Counted from the first letter of the stretch, positions 10,788-21,324 are shown. The stretch is 64,000 nucleotides of DNA from Isochrysis galbana (GCA_018136815.1 CM030941.1:1549582-1613581), one strand, 5' to 3'. Notes: generated by a model from the sequence alone, not told the origin. A program made the numbers and translations.

Positions 10788-11060
10788 CCCTCGCCGTCTG
10801 GGCCCCCGCCGCAGGGAAGAGAGGAGGAAAAGGGAAGAGGGAGGGGAGGGGGGAGCGGCAGCTCTCCCCTCCGGCAGAAACGTGTCTTCTCGCCCCGTTT
10901 GGGTAAGAGAAGACGGGGGCGCCAGAGCTAGGAGGGAAGGGCCGCGGCTCGCCGCGGCCACTCGCTTCGGCGAGGAGAGATTAGCGCTCCTGGGCCCCTA
11001 TTCACGAGTGCCCCCCCCCCCCCCCTGCGTTGCTTTTACCCGAAAGGGGTTTTCCCCCAG
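10787..11060 (+). mobile_element. Non-autonomous retroelement fragment
   Basis: GC-rich block with nested self-complementary parts (GGCCGCGGCTCGCCGCGGCC, CTCGCTTCGGCGAG, CCCGTTTGGGTAAGAG). It repeats almost unchanged at 32500-32835 and 47205-47500 (plus) and 44580-44880 (minus), and matches the 3' half of the full element at 44391-45256. A C-run near 11018 varies in length between copies. Confidence 0.85.
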
Positions 11061-12953
11061 CGTGCCAGCGTGGACTCGAGCTCATAGTCCCGCTCCCCCT
11101 CTGCCCATGAGAGCAGCGGGAACCTCTTTTGGCCCACAAGGGGTCCACTTCGTCGGAATCGGCGCCTACCCTCGCGCGGTTGCCGTCTCAGCCCCGGTTG
11201 GCGACCCGCAGCCCGCCGGGCACATCAGTCTCGATACCTCGTCCTCACCGACCCATCAATCCGGCCCTAGTGCCACCTCTCCCCTCCGTGTTCCACCGGC
11301 GACTCGAGCCCCTTCAGCCGCCACCTCTCGACCTCCGTGCACGTCCGTCCGTCCTACCGCGTCTCACCCTCTCGATTCCACCGCGGGGTCCAACCCCGCG
11401 GCTCCTCAGTTGCCTGTCCCTCCTTACCCTTCCATCTCCGAAATCCGAAATCCGCCCTTCTACCCAGTCGCTCTCCGCTTTGAGCTCCGCTCCGAGCGCC
11501 TCCTCCGGCCCATGGGCCGCCTCTACGAACGCCAAATTGTCCGATCCCACTCCTTCAGTTTCCGCTCTCGAACTTAATCCACATCCCGTGGCCGGGGGTT
11601 CTAACCCCGCTAGGCTTCCTTCCCTTTCTGGCGCCAACGCCATCAGTCCGCCGACCGCGTTCCCCTCCGAGTCTGAGGGCACGCAAGCAGCCTCGACCCT
11701 CCTCCGTGCGGCCCAGCTACCCGCGCACATCCTACGGCCGAGACCGCCGTCGCAACCCCATCCGGAGCGCCGACGCTCCCTTCTTCCCGAGCCCAGTTGC
11801 TCCCGTCATTCCAGCCAACAGTAATCCCGTCGACGACCAGTCCTGCCTGGCGTCCATTGCGCGCAAACTCCGCTGCGACTACTCCCTCGTCAGTGGACTC
11901 CGTTCCGATAACCGAGTCTGCCCCCTTGATTTCCGTCTCTCATCCTGCTGAGGGCGGTAACCCCGATTCCGGGACCCAGCCGGCCATGGTTGTGCCCCTC
12001 CCCGATAACCTGTCTTCGACGCCGACGGCCACGGCGCCGGACGTTTCCCTCTTCGATAAGGGTGCTGCTGATGGTGGCATCCCCTCCGCTTCGCCCAGCT
12101 TGCCGTCAAGCCGCCAGGGCCCCCCTTCTTCGTCGGTCGCCCCGCCCGTTCATGAGAGCTCCCCTGTCCCGGCCAATCCCAAGCAAGTCACTTGGGAGGA
12201 CATGGGTCGCCCTCTCTCGAGGGACGCGTCCGACCCTCCTATCCCTTGGGACCCGCGGTCCCAAGAGGTCTACGCCGTGTGCGCCGCCATTAGCGCCGAG
12301 GCTCCTCTTCACTCTACCGCCGCCAGTGACCCCGTTCGCCTCTTGGCCGAAGCCCGAGCCAAGGCCAGCGGTTCCGCGGTAGTCTTACCCCGTCACGTGG
12401 CGGAAGCTGCCCTCGAGCTACGCATGCCTACGCCGCCGCGCGGTGCTTATGCGTCTCCGGCTGCCGTCATCCCCCACCATTTCGACGCTTTGTGCGCCCA
12501 ACTCTCCTCCCTAGCCGACCAGGCTCGCTCAGAAGCGGCGGCGGGTTGCCCGCCCCCGAAGGTCCTGGTCCTGGGCGAAATCAGCGGCGTTGTCGCCACC
12601 ATGTTCTACTTGGGGGCGCTAGCGTCGCCACCTGTGACCTCCGCCCTTCGGAGGTCGACTACATCCCTCACTTCCAAGGCGACGCTCGCCACATCCAAGA
12701 TTTGGGTTGGGACCTAGTAGTGGCCCACCCGCCGTGTACCTACCTGTCCGCAATCACCCGCGCCAATGGCTCGACAAGGAACCCGAGAGACGTCTCGCTC
12801 TCGAGTCGGCGTCGCGAGTGTTCGTCTCGATGGCCCTCGCCGAGGCTCCCTTCGTTGCGGTGGAAAACCCTCGGATGCACTCCGAGGCTTCCGCTTTAGT
12901 CGGGGAGTTGGCTCCCCGCCAATATGTCCAACCGACTCGAATTTAGTCGGGGA
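11061..12953 (+). pseudogene. Decayed retroelement polyprotein with phage-type cytosine methyltransferase-like domain
   Basis: Proline/serine-rich coding sequence spread over several frames (11129-11824, then 11797-12717), then a recognisable domain reached through two frameshifts near 12615 and 12755. Its pieces are PPPKVLVLGEISGVVATMFY, GGASVATCDLRPSEVDY, HFQGDARHI, GWDLVVAHPPCTYLS, RWLDKEPERRLALESASR and APFVAVENPRMH. This order matches the small phage and prophage proteins annotated as cytosine methyltransferase-like (VACEFSG, SCDLLPTE, GWDLMIAHPPCTYL, IAVENP). The domain lies directly before a polypurine-like GTCGGGGAG and the LTR candidate, the position of a 3'-terminal accessory domain. 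Activity is lost in this copy. Identification of the domain is from remembered motifs. Confidence 0.65.
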
Positions 12954-12954
12954 G

Positions 12955-13427
12955 TGTCGTATTCCATACGATGACAGGCTTTTACTTATGACCTGTGGGT
13001 TATTTTAAGCCTTAAGGTCTCGTCGATTGGTATTCCGCCCCTTCTCTTACTTTCTCTCGATGTCATCAAATGTTCCATGACCGTCTGTTGTCTTCTCTCG
13101 TCTATCGGTCATAGCTCCCCAGCGAGGTCCGCCCTCGTTGTGTCGACCCCTCTGTCGCATGTCTGCGCGTTGCTAAGTTGCCCTGGTGCCGACGCTTGGC
13201 CGTCCGTCCAGGTGTGGTTAGTTTTCGCCCCGTTTGGTTTAGTTTGTGTGTCTCTTTGTCCTCTGACTTTTTTTGAGTCCATCCGTTGTAGTCTCCCGTG
13301 CCTACCTCGGACCTAAGAAGCTCCCATTCTCACTCTCCCCCTCTCTCACTAGCTCGCTAGCTAGCCTCGTCTCTACCATCCGACGCCACGCGTCGCTAGC
13401 CTCCGACCTTCAGTCTACCTCATCGCT
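12955..13427 (+). repeat. Candidate LTR
   Basis: Starts TGTCGTATTCCATACGATGA directly after the purine block TTTAGTCGGGGAG and could end at CTACCTCA before a possible primer-binding region (GTAGCGCCCG). A new frame starts at 13440, so this may be a shared LTR between two element bodies or the 5' LTR of the second. No second LTR copy is in the window, so the ends are inferred. Confidence 0.4.
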
Positions 13428-13439
13428 CGTAGCGCCCGA

Positions 13440-13613
13440 TGGCAGACCCTCCCGGACCCGACACTTACTATGATCTTTCAGACATCTTCCCGCAAGCAAC
13501 AATCAACAATCAACGACCCTATCACGACCGCGTCAGCTGCCGGCTCGATCGAACGGCCCTCTGCCTACGAGCCTGTAGTCATCGCGTGTTCGACATCGGC
13601 CGATGGGCCTGAG
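13440..13613 (+). pseudogene. Start of a second retroelement body (gag-like)
   Basis: ATG at 13440 opens a 57-codon frame beginning MADPPGPDTYYDLSDIFPQA and ending at TGA. Its position right after the LTR candidate suggests the N-terminus of gag. It is short and has no domain, and could be coincidental. Confidence 0.3.
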
Positions 13614-14109
13614 CGCCCAACTTTCGAGCGCAACAGGGCCACACCACTATCAAACGCACATTCACGGTAACACGTAGATAATTAACGTAAACGGGACACG
13701 CGTAGAGAGGGGGTGAGCAGGAGAGGAAAGAGAAAAGAAGAGAGGGGGCCCGTCGCCTCTCCTGACGTGAAGAGAAGCCCCATCGGACTTAGAAAGTAAA
13801 AAGAGGTCAAAGGGGGAGGAAAGTCAAAGAGGGAGGAAAAAAGAGACGAGCGAGGGACCATCGGTGATATAATCCACGGATCTTTTCACCGCTGCGTGGA
13901 ATGATTTCGGCGCCGCTAGCGTTTGTAACCAATATCTAGGGATTGAGTATACAGTATATGAGAAAGTTGGCCATCTTAAGATTAAGATGCCATCTTCGTT
14001 CTACGTTCTACCATGTATTGATAGGTGATAGGTTGCTTGTGAATGGTGCGTATGTGGTAGTTTTCTTTTCTATTTTGTCTGCTAGTTTCCGCCAGAAACC
14101 TTTCATGGC
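13614..14109. other. Purine-rich intergenic DNA
   Basis: GA-rich at 13700-13860, AT-richer after that. No gene, repeat match or RNA recognised. Confidence 0.5.
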
Positions 14110-14356
14110 CTAGGGCCTCCCCAGGGGGGGGGCCAAGAGGGTCGCATATTCGCTCGGCGCAGGAGGGAGAAGGAGACTAGACCACCGGGGATCGGGACAT
14201 GCCGTCTGCCGCCGAAAGCCCCGTTCACCGAGCCACTACGAAGTGCACGAGTGGACGGCGAGCCATGAGGCGGGTGGAGGGAGTGGGGTGAGACGCGGCC
14301 GTGGCTGCGGGAAAGTCTGTGCAAAGCCGCGTGTGTGGTGAGAATATTAAGAAGTT
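14110..14356 (+). mobile_element. LINE 3' untranslated tail
   Basis: Ends with GTGGTGAGAATATTAAGAAG followed by T/A-rich sequence. The same end occurs at about 21187-21208 (plus) and 58755-58800 (minus, after an ORF2 C-terminus), which identifies it as a LINE 3' end truncated at its 5' side. Confidence 0.6.
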
Positions 14357-14553
14357 TTATTTTAAATCATTGATGGTCAAGGGGGCACACAGGAACAGCA
14401 TGCCATGCCCAAATGGTTGGCTGGCTTCCCTCTTTCGTCTAGACTTCTGTAAACTCGCGTCTCCATCAACTAAGCGCCACCTCCTCACGGACTTGGATAG
14501 CCCCTTGAACTCTGAATACCGCCAATCTACGATAATCGATTGCCACGTCTTGA

Positions 14554-15830
14554 TCATTGGCCGCATCCACAAAGTCGAGCTAGATTTACCGGTGTAGCCT
14601 TCATCCATGGGTTGTAGGCAAGCTCATCGGCCATAGTAGAGGGTACCGACGGGCGCCTCTGGGCACGAAGATCACGAACCATCTGAAGTTTGGCACGCGC
14701 CGCCTTATTGCCGGGTTCGGAACGTACAGCCATTGCAAGGAGCATCTCGGCATACCTGAGACGGACACAAGTAAGCACACGACAAAATTGAGATTACACG
14801 TGCAGGTTGATCATGGGGGAATGCAATGGGATCACGCACTGTTCTACGCTCGCTGGTTTGTCTGCGCGCCAGAGGGCCAGCCCATTGGCATATATGATAC
14901 GTACTCGTGCCCAGAAAAAATTTGACAATCCGGTTTTAGACGATGCCGCAGGCGGCGGAGTGAGGCATGCAGCTGGAGTGCTGAACCTTCGAAAAGCCGA
15001 CCACAACCACCGCAGAAGAGAGTATCGCCTGTGAATGCAGCGCTTGGAGATTCGGGGAGCGCGCTACTGGAGACCTCATAAACTACGGAACCAAGGGTAT
15101 GGCCAGGGACCGTGTGGGCAGTGACCACAATGCTTCCAACTCGAATCTGCTGTTCGTCATGCATTCGTTCTGTCGCAGCAGGCACTCGTGCCACTTCCCG
15201 ATCACTCGCAATGACGCGAAGTCCAGGAATTTCACGTGCGAAGGTTGCGTTGCCTGAGGCATGGTCGAAATGCCAGTGTGTAGTGAGCAGGACCTCTATG
15301 TTCAGCTTTTCCTCAGCAGCAGCCCGGAGGACGGGGTATGGATCAGCAGGGTCAACGACAATTGCGCGGCGGTCTGCATCTGTCTCATCCCAGATCAAGT
15401 AAGCATAGTTACCACCGAAAGCGGCGCCCAGAATCGGAACTACTTTGATGCGCAATTGAGGTGGGCCCAACACGACAGGTTGCGTGCCGCCGACCTGCTC
15501 AGCTTGAGGCTCATTGCGTTTCGTGTGTAGAAAATGTGCAAGTATCTGCTCGGCGACCCATGTCGAGAAGAGACCGTACAAAACGCGCAACACGATCCCG
15601 TGATCAGGGCACGGACTATTCCTTGGGCGGCGCGAGAGGGTCGAAATGTGCCAGAGGTAGAAGACCCATGTAACGGAGCCGATGACCAGCCACCGGCGTA
15701 CTGAAAAGTCAACAGGGTTGGGTATGAGCGAGAGGACTGCAGATCCAAGCTCGCCTTCTTCGGGTATCCAGCCCATCAGGAACCTCGCAAGCATGGATGG
15801 TCCGCTTCCAAACGCGGGGCCCCCTTGCAT
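14554..15830 (-). CDS. HAGH: Hydroxyacylglutathione hydrolase (glyoxalase II) with N-terminal membrane segments
   Basis: Two exons. Exon 1 runs 15830-14905; the donor GTACGT begins at 14904. Exon 2 runs 14755-14554, after CTCAG. Joined, they give 375 residues and restore the glyoxalase spacing between GHEY and the SEPGN block. Metallo-beta-lactamase motifs are present: TTHWHFDHASGN, VPGHTLGSVVYEV, FTGDTLFCGGCGRLFEG and FSGHEY, then the family C-terminus EPGNKAARAKLQ, RPSVPSTMADELAYNP. The enzyme hydrolyses S-D-lactoylglutathione to lactate and glutathione. Unusually, about 130 residues precede the catalytic domain with two hydrophobic stretches (WLVIGSVTWVFYLW and VLRVLYGLFSTWVAEQIL), suggesting membrane anchoring or organelle import. 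The next in-frame ATG upstream is absent, so 15830 is the likely start. Confidence 0.9.
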
Positions 15831-15959
15831 GGTCCACCCCTCAAGCCAGCACCTCCCCGCCCCGCCGCTCCCGTCCCTCCTCTCCCAGTCCGCGATGAAT
15901 CGAGTGGCGCGGCACGGCGTGGCGCGGCGGCCGGCAATGTTAGGGAAAGGGTGCACGAA

Positions 15960-16319
15960 GAAGAAATAAAATATTACTAGAGTAGTTTTAGCGACAGAAA
16001 AAGAAAAAGAGGGCTATTTGACTGCCAGAGCCGCCAAATGTCACTCTGTGCGGGCGGCCACTGTGTATTTGGTGTTTGGTGCGGCGCTCCATCCGGATGG
16101 ATCGTCGAGAACGGACTCGCAGCCCGCCCGGTATCGGTTGAAAGTTGGGCGCTCTTTGATCTTTGAGTCCTTTTCCTAGGGCGGTCAAACACGCCTTTTA
16201 CTTTGAACTTCTAAGGGTGAAAATTCACCAAGTCAAGATTGAGGTTTTATCACGCGATTTTTAGGGAATTACACTGGAAATGGGTATATTAGGCAGAATC
16301 TTATAAGAAAAAAAAACAT
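15960..16319. other. Upstream region of glyoxalase II gene, with repeat terminus
   Basis: At 16180-16194 the word TAGGGCGGTCAAACA matches the start of the dispersed repeats at 23608 and 37458. Nothing else is recognised. Confidence 0.4.
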
Positions 16320-16621
16320 TCTTGAAGGTGCCCGCTACGCTACTAAGGACACACACTCTCTCGCGCTCCCGGTGTCACCGCCTATACCCCTACCACTACT
16401 CCCTCGCCCGCTCCCCCCCTCGTTCCTTTTTCTTCGGTTTTGGGGGGTCAGCCCATGTACACTACTTTGGGCCTAGCGTTTGTGGGAGGGGAGGGGCAGG
16501 CCTCTTGCGTTCGTTGCTGCGGTAGTCTCGGGCTTTGTCCGTCCCTGTGTGGGGGCCAGGCCCCTCGGCCTTCCCCATTGGAATTCTCCGGCGGAGGCAT
16601 ATTGCCTCCCACGGTCTGTTG

Positions 16622-17545
16622 TTATCCCTGGTCGCTAAGTCCTGTGTTGTTTTTTCGTTGTATTATGTGTTGTAAGTTGAGGCGCTCTAGTACCGCTATG
16701 AGTTTACTGCTTGGAACTAAATCGTTGTCGTCGTTTGTTTCAAAAATTGGGCGGAAGTCGTTGACATCTATGCGTTTCTTGGGCTGGCGGCCCATGTCTG
16801 CTTTGGCTCTTCTCGAAGCGTCTGTGTTGTTTCCGTAAAGCGCCGCTTTGCACAGCGTGGTATATCTCTCGAGCATCCTTTTGACGACGTGATCGCTGTT
16901 AAATTTGACGTTGTCGTAGTGTATTCGATAGAAGTCGGTGAGTATGTATCTCCATGCCAATAGGTATAGGGTCTCCCTAGCGGGTGATGGTGAGGAATTC
17001 GGTAGTAGGAAGAGTCTTTCTACGGCTTTCTCGGTTGTCGTTTTGGTCCCGGGGCTGTCGGCCGGCGAAACGTCCGTGAGGTAGTGTATCGTGTCGAACA
17101 CGCTATCTAGCGCTGGGCACGTCCCTATATGGACGGACGATTCATCGTCTTGCGCACAGAGGCGGCAGCAGGTGGGGTCCCGTCCCGGGAAACGGTTGTA
17201 CGTGCCTAGTCTACGGTGTGTTATGTGTTTGTAGTGCATGTATAGGTCTCTGGGAGTGCTTAGCGGGGACGTGTAGATCCGGGCCAAGTGTTTCCATGTG
17301 TCCGAGTCGACCGGTAGTCTTTCGCCCCATCTGGCGGGGCCGTTTTGTTGGCGTCGTTTGGGTTCTAGCCTTTGTAGCGCGGCAGTTATGTGGCTTACTT
17401 GTGTTTTGTCGAGTGGCGTCTTTCCGTCTATGGAGTATTCTTCTGGGAGCGGGAAGTCTGTCGGCTGCGTTCCCCGGGCACGGTTACCCCCGGACAGGCA
17501 GTACAGAGCCCTGCGCGATCGCACGGCGTCGCCTGCGCCCTCCAC
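16622..17545 (-). pseudogene. LINE ORF2 C-terminal region
   Basis: About 300 codons without RT or endonuclease. It contains WKHLARIYTSPLSTPRD, ITHRRLGTYNRFPGRD, a Cys/His cluster CRLC-x8-HIGTCPALDSVFDTI and a conserved tail FRPIFETNDDNDLVPSSKL ending SDQG. The tail reappears at 51068-50937. A conserved aromatic block LLAWRYILTDFYRI lies in the second half, as in the copy at 19279. In intact LINEs this part follows the reverse transcriptase. Confidence 0.8.
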
Positions 17546-17647
17546 CTCGCCCCTGCTGGCATCTGCTGCCAGCCTCTCGCGCGCGTACAGTGCGCGGCTG
17601 GCCGCGAGCCGTCAAAATGACGGTGCTGCGCATGATGGGCTGGCCCA

Positions 17648-18298
17648 TCACACGCGGCACCGCCTCAGTATGGTGGCGTCCAAGAAGGCGTGGTCGCCCT
17701 CTTGGTGGAAGGATAGTTCAAAATTTGCGTCCGATTCCATGGCGCCTTGCTCCTCATCTGAGGGCGGCTCCTGAGAGGCAAGGGCGGTCGGAGGTGGTGG
17801 GATTGTGGGTGGGTCTATGTGTGCAGCTGGCGTGTCTGTGTGGCGTACGCCCCAAGGCGCATCCAAATAGTTCCTCGTCTGTGTGGTCTTCTGTTGTGTT
17901 GCTGGAGGATCAAGGTCAATGAGCATGTTGTGATTGGTGTTGAGGTTGTGCCCATAGGGGCCACCCGGTCTCGGGCCGCGCCGCCGAGGCAGCGCGGCCG
18001 TCGCCAGGGCGAGAGAGGCCTCTACCATAAGGCATGCCTTGTGGGTGAGTGTCTCTGCTGGTCTGGTGTTGGTGTGATGCTTGTCACAGCCTGTGGCCCA
18101 CCATGGGGTGGGCCAGCATGGCTGCCTTCCTTGGTGTGGCCGGGGCCACGGGCCGTGCGGCGCGACCGGGGTCGCGCTCACCTGCTCGGCCTCTGTGGGC
18201 GGTCGCGGTCGCTTCGCCAGCGACAGCTCCATGGGTACTGGGGGGGCTCCCGCGGCGGGGGGCCCGAAGGAAAGGTGGGGGGCGGCGGCGCGCTCCAT
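17648..18298 (-). pseudogene. LINE ORF1 N-terminal region
   Basis: 216 codons from the ATG at 18298. The start (ERAAAPHLSFGPP, LAKRPRPPTEAEQVSA) and the acidic segment ESDANFELSFHQEGD align with residues 1 to ~215 of the longer ORF1 at 38215. Alignment is lost after DATIL, where the deletion junction lies, and the frame ends a few codons later. The region is low in recognisable domains and rich in Pro, Arg and Thr. Confidence 0.75.
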
Positions 18299-18300
18299 GG

Positions 18301-18322
18301 CAACCAACTATAAAGTTAGTTG
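18301..18322 (-). other. 5' terminal hairpin, TTAT loop
   Basis: Minus-strand arms CAACTAACT and AGTTGGTTG make nine pairs including one G-U around TTAT. The ORF1 ATG begins three bases after the arm. Confidence 0.8.
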
Positions 18323-18325
18323 GCG

Positions 18326-18742
18326 CGACCACAACAAGGGTACAGCCGCCACGAAGGCACCACATCACCTGACGGGACCACGTGCCCTCGCTTAGGTCAC
18401 AACTCGCAGCCGTCTCACCTGCGTCGCGACCGTGCCCTCGTTGTGGTCGCGCCCTCGCCGCACTAGCACCCTCATCGGTGCGCATCGTCATCGCTCACAG
18501 CAGTGCCATGGTGATGCGGGTAAAGCTCACGCCGCGTTGTTGCCAGCGTGAGATGTGACCTCGCAATGGCAATGGTCACATCCGCGCAATAAGTCGCGTT
18601 CCGTCAAAAGAGGGCCAGGTGAATTTTTTTGTCATCCATATACTCTTGTTTTCTTTTTAGTGGCCACATTAAAACTAGTGGTACAAAGCTAATCACGCCC
18701 CCCCCCCCCCCCGCGCTCCTCTCAACACGCAGTGACTCCCAG
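18326..18742. other. Unassigned stretch
   Basis: Mixed sequence with repeated GTGCCCTCG words and a C-run at 18701-18713. No gene is recognised. The 3' flank of the leftward MGQY-type gene begins here. Confidence 0.4.
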
Positions 18743-19205
18743 CTACGCGGGTCGAGTTTTCATCTTCTTCGTCTTTTTCTCACACCCCTCTTCCTCGATG
18801 GCGACGATGTCGCTCGGCTGATCTTGGATGGCGAGGTCCGTGATGCGTGAGAGGATGTCGCTTGGCCGGTTCTGCATGTAGATCTTGCCAGCTGCTCGGC
18901 GCACTTGCACCATGGGATTCGTTTCAGCGCACGCGACCGCCATGATGTATTCCATGCAGAGGTACGCGACGGCGGCCTTCTCTCCAATGTATATGGTCGT
19001 TGGGGCTGTGATCTTGTCGTACTCGTCGGAGTAGTCGCCGACGAGCATGAGGTTTGCCTTGCACCAACGGCCCATGTATGGCTCGATGAGTGCCCACATC
19101 GACGGGTAGCGTTCCTTGGCCAAATCCACGCGGAAGTCTCCACCTCCACGGCCCATGCCGGAGGCTGTGACGAGCAGCATCGCCAGGATGGCACCGCCCA
19201 TGCCC
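18743..19205 (-). pseudogene. 3' part of a disrupted gene (MGQYY-type hypothetical protein)
   Basis: A minus-strand frame ending at 18743 contains LVGDYSDEYDKITAPTTIYI and a lysine-rich end. Its upstream neighbour in the same gene is at 21325-21462: the 40 bp at 19166-19205 are repeated exactly at 21325-21364 and both encode GMGGAILAMLLVT. Removing one repeat and the 2.1-kb insert between them would leave a frame of 186 residues. The MGQY start and the GDYSDE motif resemble small hypothetical proteins seen in phages and large algal viruses (MGQYYK, WxGDYAD). This family assignment is from memory and uncertain. Function unknown. Confidence 0.55.
19166..19205. repeat. 40-bp direct repeat, left copy (target duplication)
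   Basis: TGTGACGAGCAGCATCGCCA to ACCGCCCATGCCC, identical to 21325-21364. It flanks the insertion 19206-21324. Confidence 0.85.
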
Positions 19206-19278
19206 GCAACGAAGCCTACAAGCTGAACCCACGCCCAAAGACGGCGCACGAGGCACTCGGTAAGGGCCCACCTAAGCA

Positions 19279-19944
19279 ATGCTCGCGATACTAGACATCA
19301 CAAAGGAGGAGTGGAAACATATAGCAAGACTATACACTCTTCCACTGCTAACGCACACGGACAAACACCCACACTTCAAACACATAACTCACAGGAGAAT
19401 CGGAACCAGAAATAGATTTGCGGATAGCCAGACGAGTAAATGCAGGTTATGCCGGTGCCACCGCGAAGACTCGTGCCACCTAGCGTGGTGCCCGGCGACG
19501 AAAAAAATATTCGAAACCATTGACGCCATAACCAACTACACGCCTTGCCCCAAAAGGTCGCGCACGCAAAAGGCCAAGGACAGACTCTTCGCATATCCTA
19601 GCGCGGCTACCCCCGACAGCCTAAAATCCCTATACGTAATAGCATGGAGATACATCATCAGAGACTTCTACAGAGTAGAACATGAGTCATATGAATTTCA
19701 CTACGTACCAGCATTGGAAGCCACGCTCATAAGATTCTCTACCCTGGTGAGAGGCCGCGCTCCGCCGAGCCTCTACAACTCGGCGAGAACCGGTAAGGCC
19801 GCCCAGGGAAGAAAACCCAAGATCAAAACCCCGCGGGAACTTAGTACACCAATATTCACGGAGGACCGAAAGGGTAGATTAAAAATGAGCGACACCCTAA
19901 GCCAAGTGGCGGAAGCGCTTGGCCTAGCAGAGCGGCTAGCCTGA
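19279..19944 (+). pseudogene. LINE ORF2 C-terminal region
   Basis: 221 codons open from the ATG at 19279: EEWKHIARLYTLPLLTHTDK, ITHRRIGTRNRF, Cys/His cluster CRLC-x8-CHLAWCPATKKIFETI, then LYVIAWRYIIRDFYRVEHES and the basic tail GRKPKIKTPRELSTPIF. It is closest to the copies at the window's left edge and at 58755-59335. The start codon is fortuitous: the frame is the end of a larger polyprotein whose RT part is deleted. Confidence 0.8.
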
Positions 19945-19969
19945 GACGCACCTACAACCCGCCCCGAGC

Positions 19970-19990
19970 AACCTACTTTTATAAGTGGGG
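19970..19990 (+). other. 5' terminal hairpin, TTAT loop (divergent stem)
   Basis: Arms CCTACTT and AAGTGGG pair around TTAT. The stem sequence differs from other copies yet still pairs. The target duplication places it at the exact 5' end. Confidence 0.75.
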
Positions 19991-20899
19991 GACAATGGGG
20001 GCCTCGCGCCCCCCACACACCATCGCGGACACCCCCCGGGGTGGGCCCGTACAATCAACCCCAGCCCCTGCCCTTTGGCAGGGGCAGGGCACTCAACAAT
20101 CTGGCCCAGACCCTTCGGGGGCGCGGCCCGCGAGCCGCACTCCCACGCCCGCGCTGGGCCTGCCCTCGAGCTGACTCCCCCTCTGTCCCTGGTCGCCAGG
20201 CATACAGGTGTCTCTGGGCGGCTCCCATGGCCAGCGGGGCGAGCGTGGGAGAGGCAGGGGGGGCCAGGGGCTGAGCCCCAGCCTCCACTGCCCCCTGAGC
20301 TGCCCTTGCTGGCCCCCCGGGAGCCCCCAAAGGGCCCCTGAGAGCAGGCCAGGGCGCGCCGCATGGCGACGCGCCGCAGGGACGACGAAGGGAGAGAGTG
20401 GAGAGAGGGAGAGGGGGGGTTTTGCACCCCCCCCGATGGAGTGCGGTTAGAAACAGGCCCCGTTTGCGTTAGCAAACGGGTAGGGGGCGGCCGGCGACAG
20501 GCGGGAGAGAGAAGGGAGCGGCTCAAGCTCGAGGAGAGTATCCTGAAGGTGGCACAGGCTACTCGACTCGCAGTCGTTTATTTCTCGAGAACTGCTCACG
20601 GCGCGAGCTGGAAGGGCCGATCCTCTTTGTCGACGAGAGGTTCCCCCCCCCCCCCCGGTGCTTTTTCCCGGAGAGTCGGCCGGCGTCGACCGGTCCGCCT
20701 CAATGGGTTTTCCCTCATTTTAACTTGTGGGGAGTTAGAATGGGAGCCGGGGGCTTGCGAGGGGGGAGATGTGGAGGGGTGCATAGGTGTATGTATCTGT
20801 GGCAACAACACGCGCCAAGGTGTACGGGCAGGTGCGCTGAGGGCTGTCGTGTTAGTACCGGGCTAGTGAGAGTAGTGGTACTAATGCTCAGTTAGATTA
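19970..20899 (+). mobile_element. Complete 930-bp non-autonomous retroelement, nested
   Basis: Flanked by a perfect 17-bp duplication TACAACCCGCCCCGAGC (19953-19969 and 20900-20916). The 5' end is exactly the TTAT-loop hairpin, followed by ATGGGGG and a G/C hairpin. The middle part (20160-20400) matches 51240-51500, and the 3' part (20521-20899, ending GGTACTAATGCTCAG) matches 59675-60056 and 21240-21315. There is no long coding frame. Its 3' tail type also occurs at the end of the enclosing insertion, consistent with use of the same LINE machinery. Confidence 0.85.
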
Positions 20900-21324
20900 T
20901 ACAACCCGCCCCGAGCCCAACTTGAAGGCGCTAAAACACCGCGCAACACAAAGAGCTTCAAGGAAGACAAGACGCCCGAACGACACGAAAAATAAACAGG
21001 CCACCCAGTGACACAGGAGAAAGGCGAGAACATTCGCTGGGGACAAGTGCACCCGATCCAACCCAACTCCCCCCAACAACCTGAGCCCCTAAGTAGAGCA
21101 CAAGGGGAGGAGCCGCAAGGCGGGTAGTGGGGAGTGAGGAGGGAAGGAGCGTGGCTACGAAAATGGATCTCAGTGCCGCGCGCGAGGCGAGAATATTAAA
21201 AGGTTTTTTTTATATGAGTATGTGTCTGTGCCATCACTTCAAGGTGTGCGGGCAAGTGCGCTGAGGGGTGTCGTGATAGTACCGGGCTAGTGGCAGTAGT
21301 GGTACTCACGCTCAGTTGTTTTAT

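Larger units (their letters stand above)
16320..18325 (-). mobile_element. Internally deleted LINE copy with both ends
   Basis: On the minus strand: 5' hairpin at 18322-18301, ORF1 start at 18298, ORF1 sequence to about 17670, then ORF2 C-terminal sequence to 16622, and a 3' UTR ending GTAGCGGGCACCTTCAAG-like sequence and a T-run near 16315. The same 3' tail is found at 50618-50660 (minus) and 44140-44165 (plus). About 2 kb remains of an element that must have been several kb long. Confidence 0.85.
19206..21324 (+). mobile_element. LINE-derived insertion inside the MGQY-type gene, with nested element
   Basis: Bounded by a perfect 40-bp direct repeat. It begins with a scrap of ORF1 C-terminus (PRPKTAHEALGKGPPKQCSR, compare PRPKSVREALGKDPPKTCAR at the end of the ORF1 at 38215). 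It then jumps to ORF2 C-terminus (19279-19944) and 3' UTR, carries a nested 930-bp element at 19970-20899, and ends with a LINE tail (GAGAATATTAAAAGG at ~21190) followed by a second tail fragment (21215-21324) of the nested element's type. Confidence 0.8.

Noticed and set aside
20041-20866. Pro/Gly/Arg-rich frames inside the 930-bp element
   Set aside because: All frames of this GC-rich non-autonomous element are open by composition and differ between copies.
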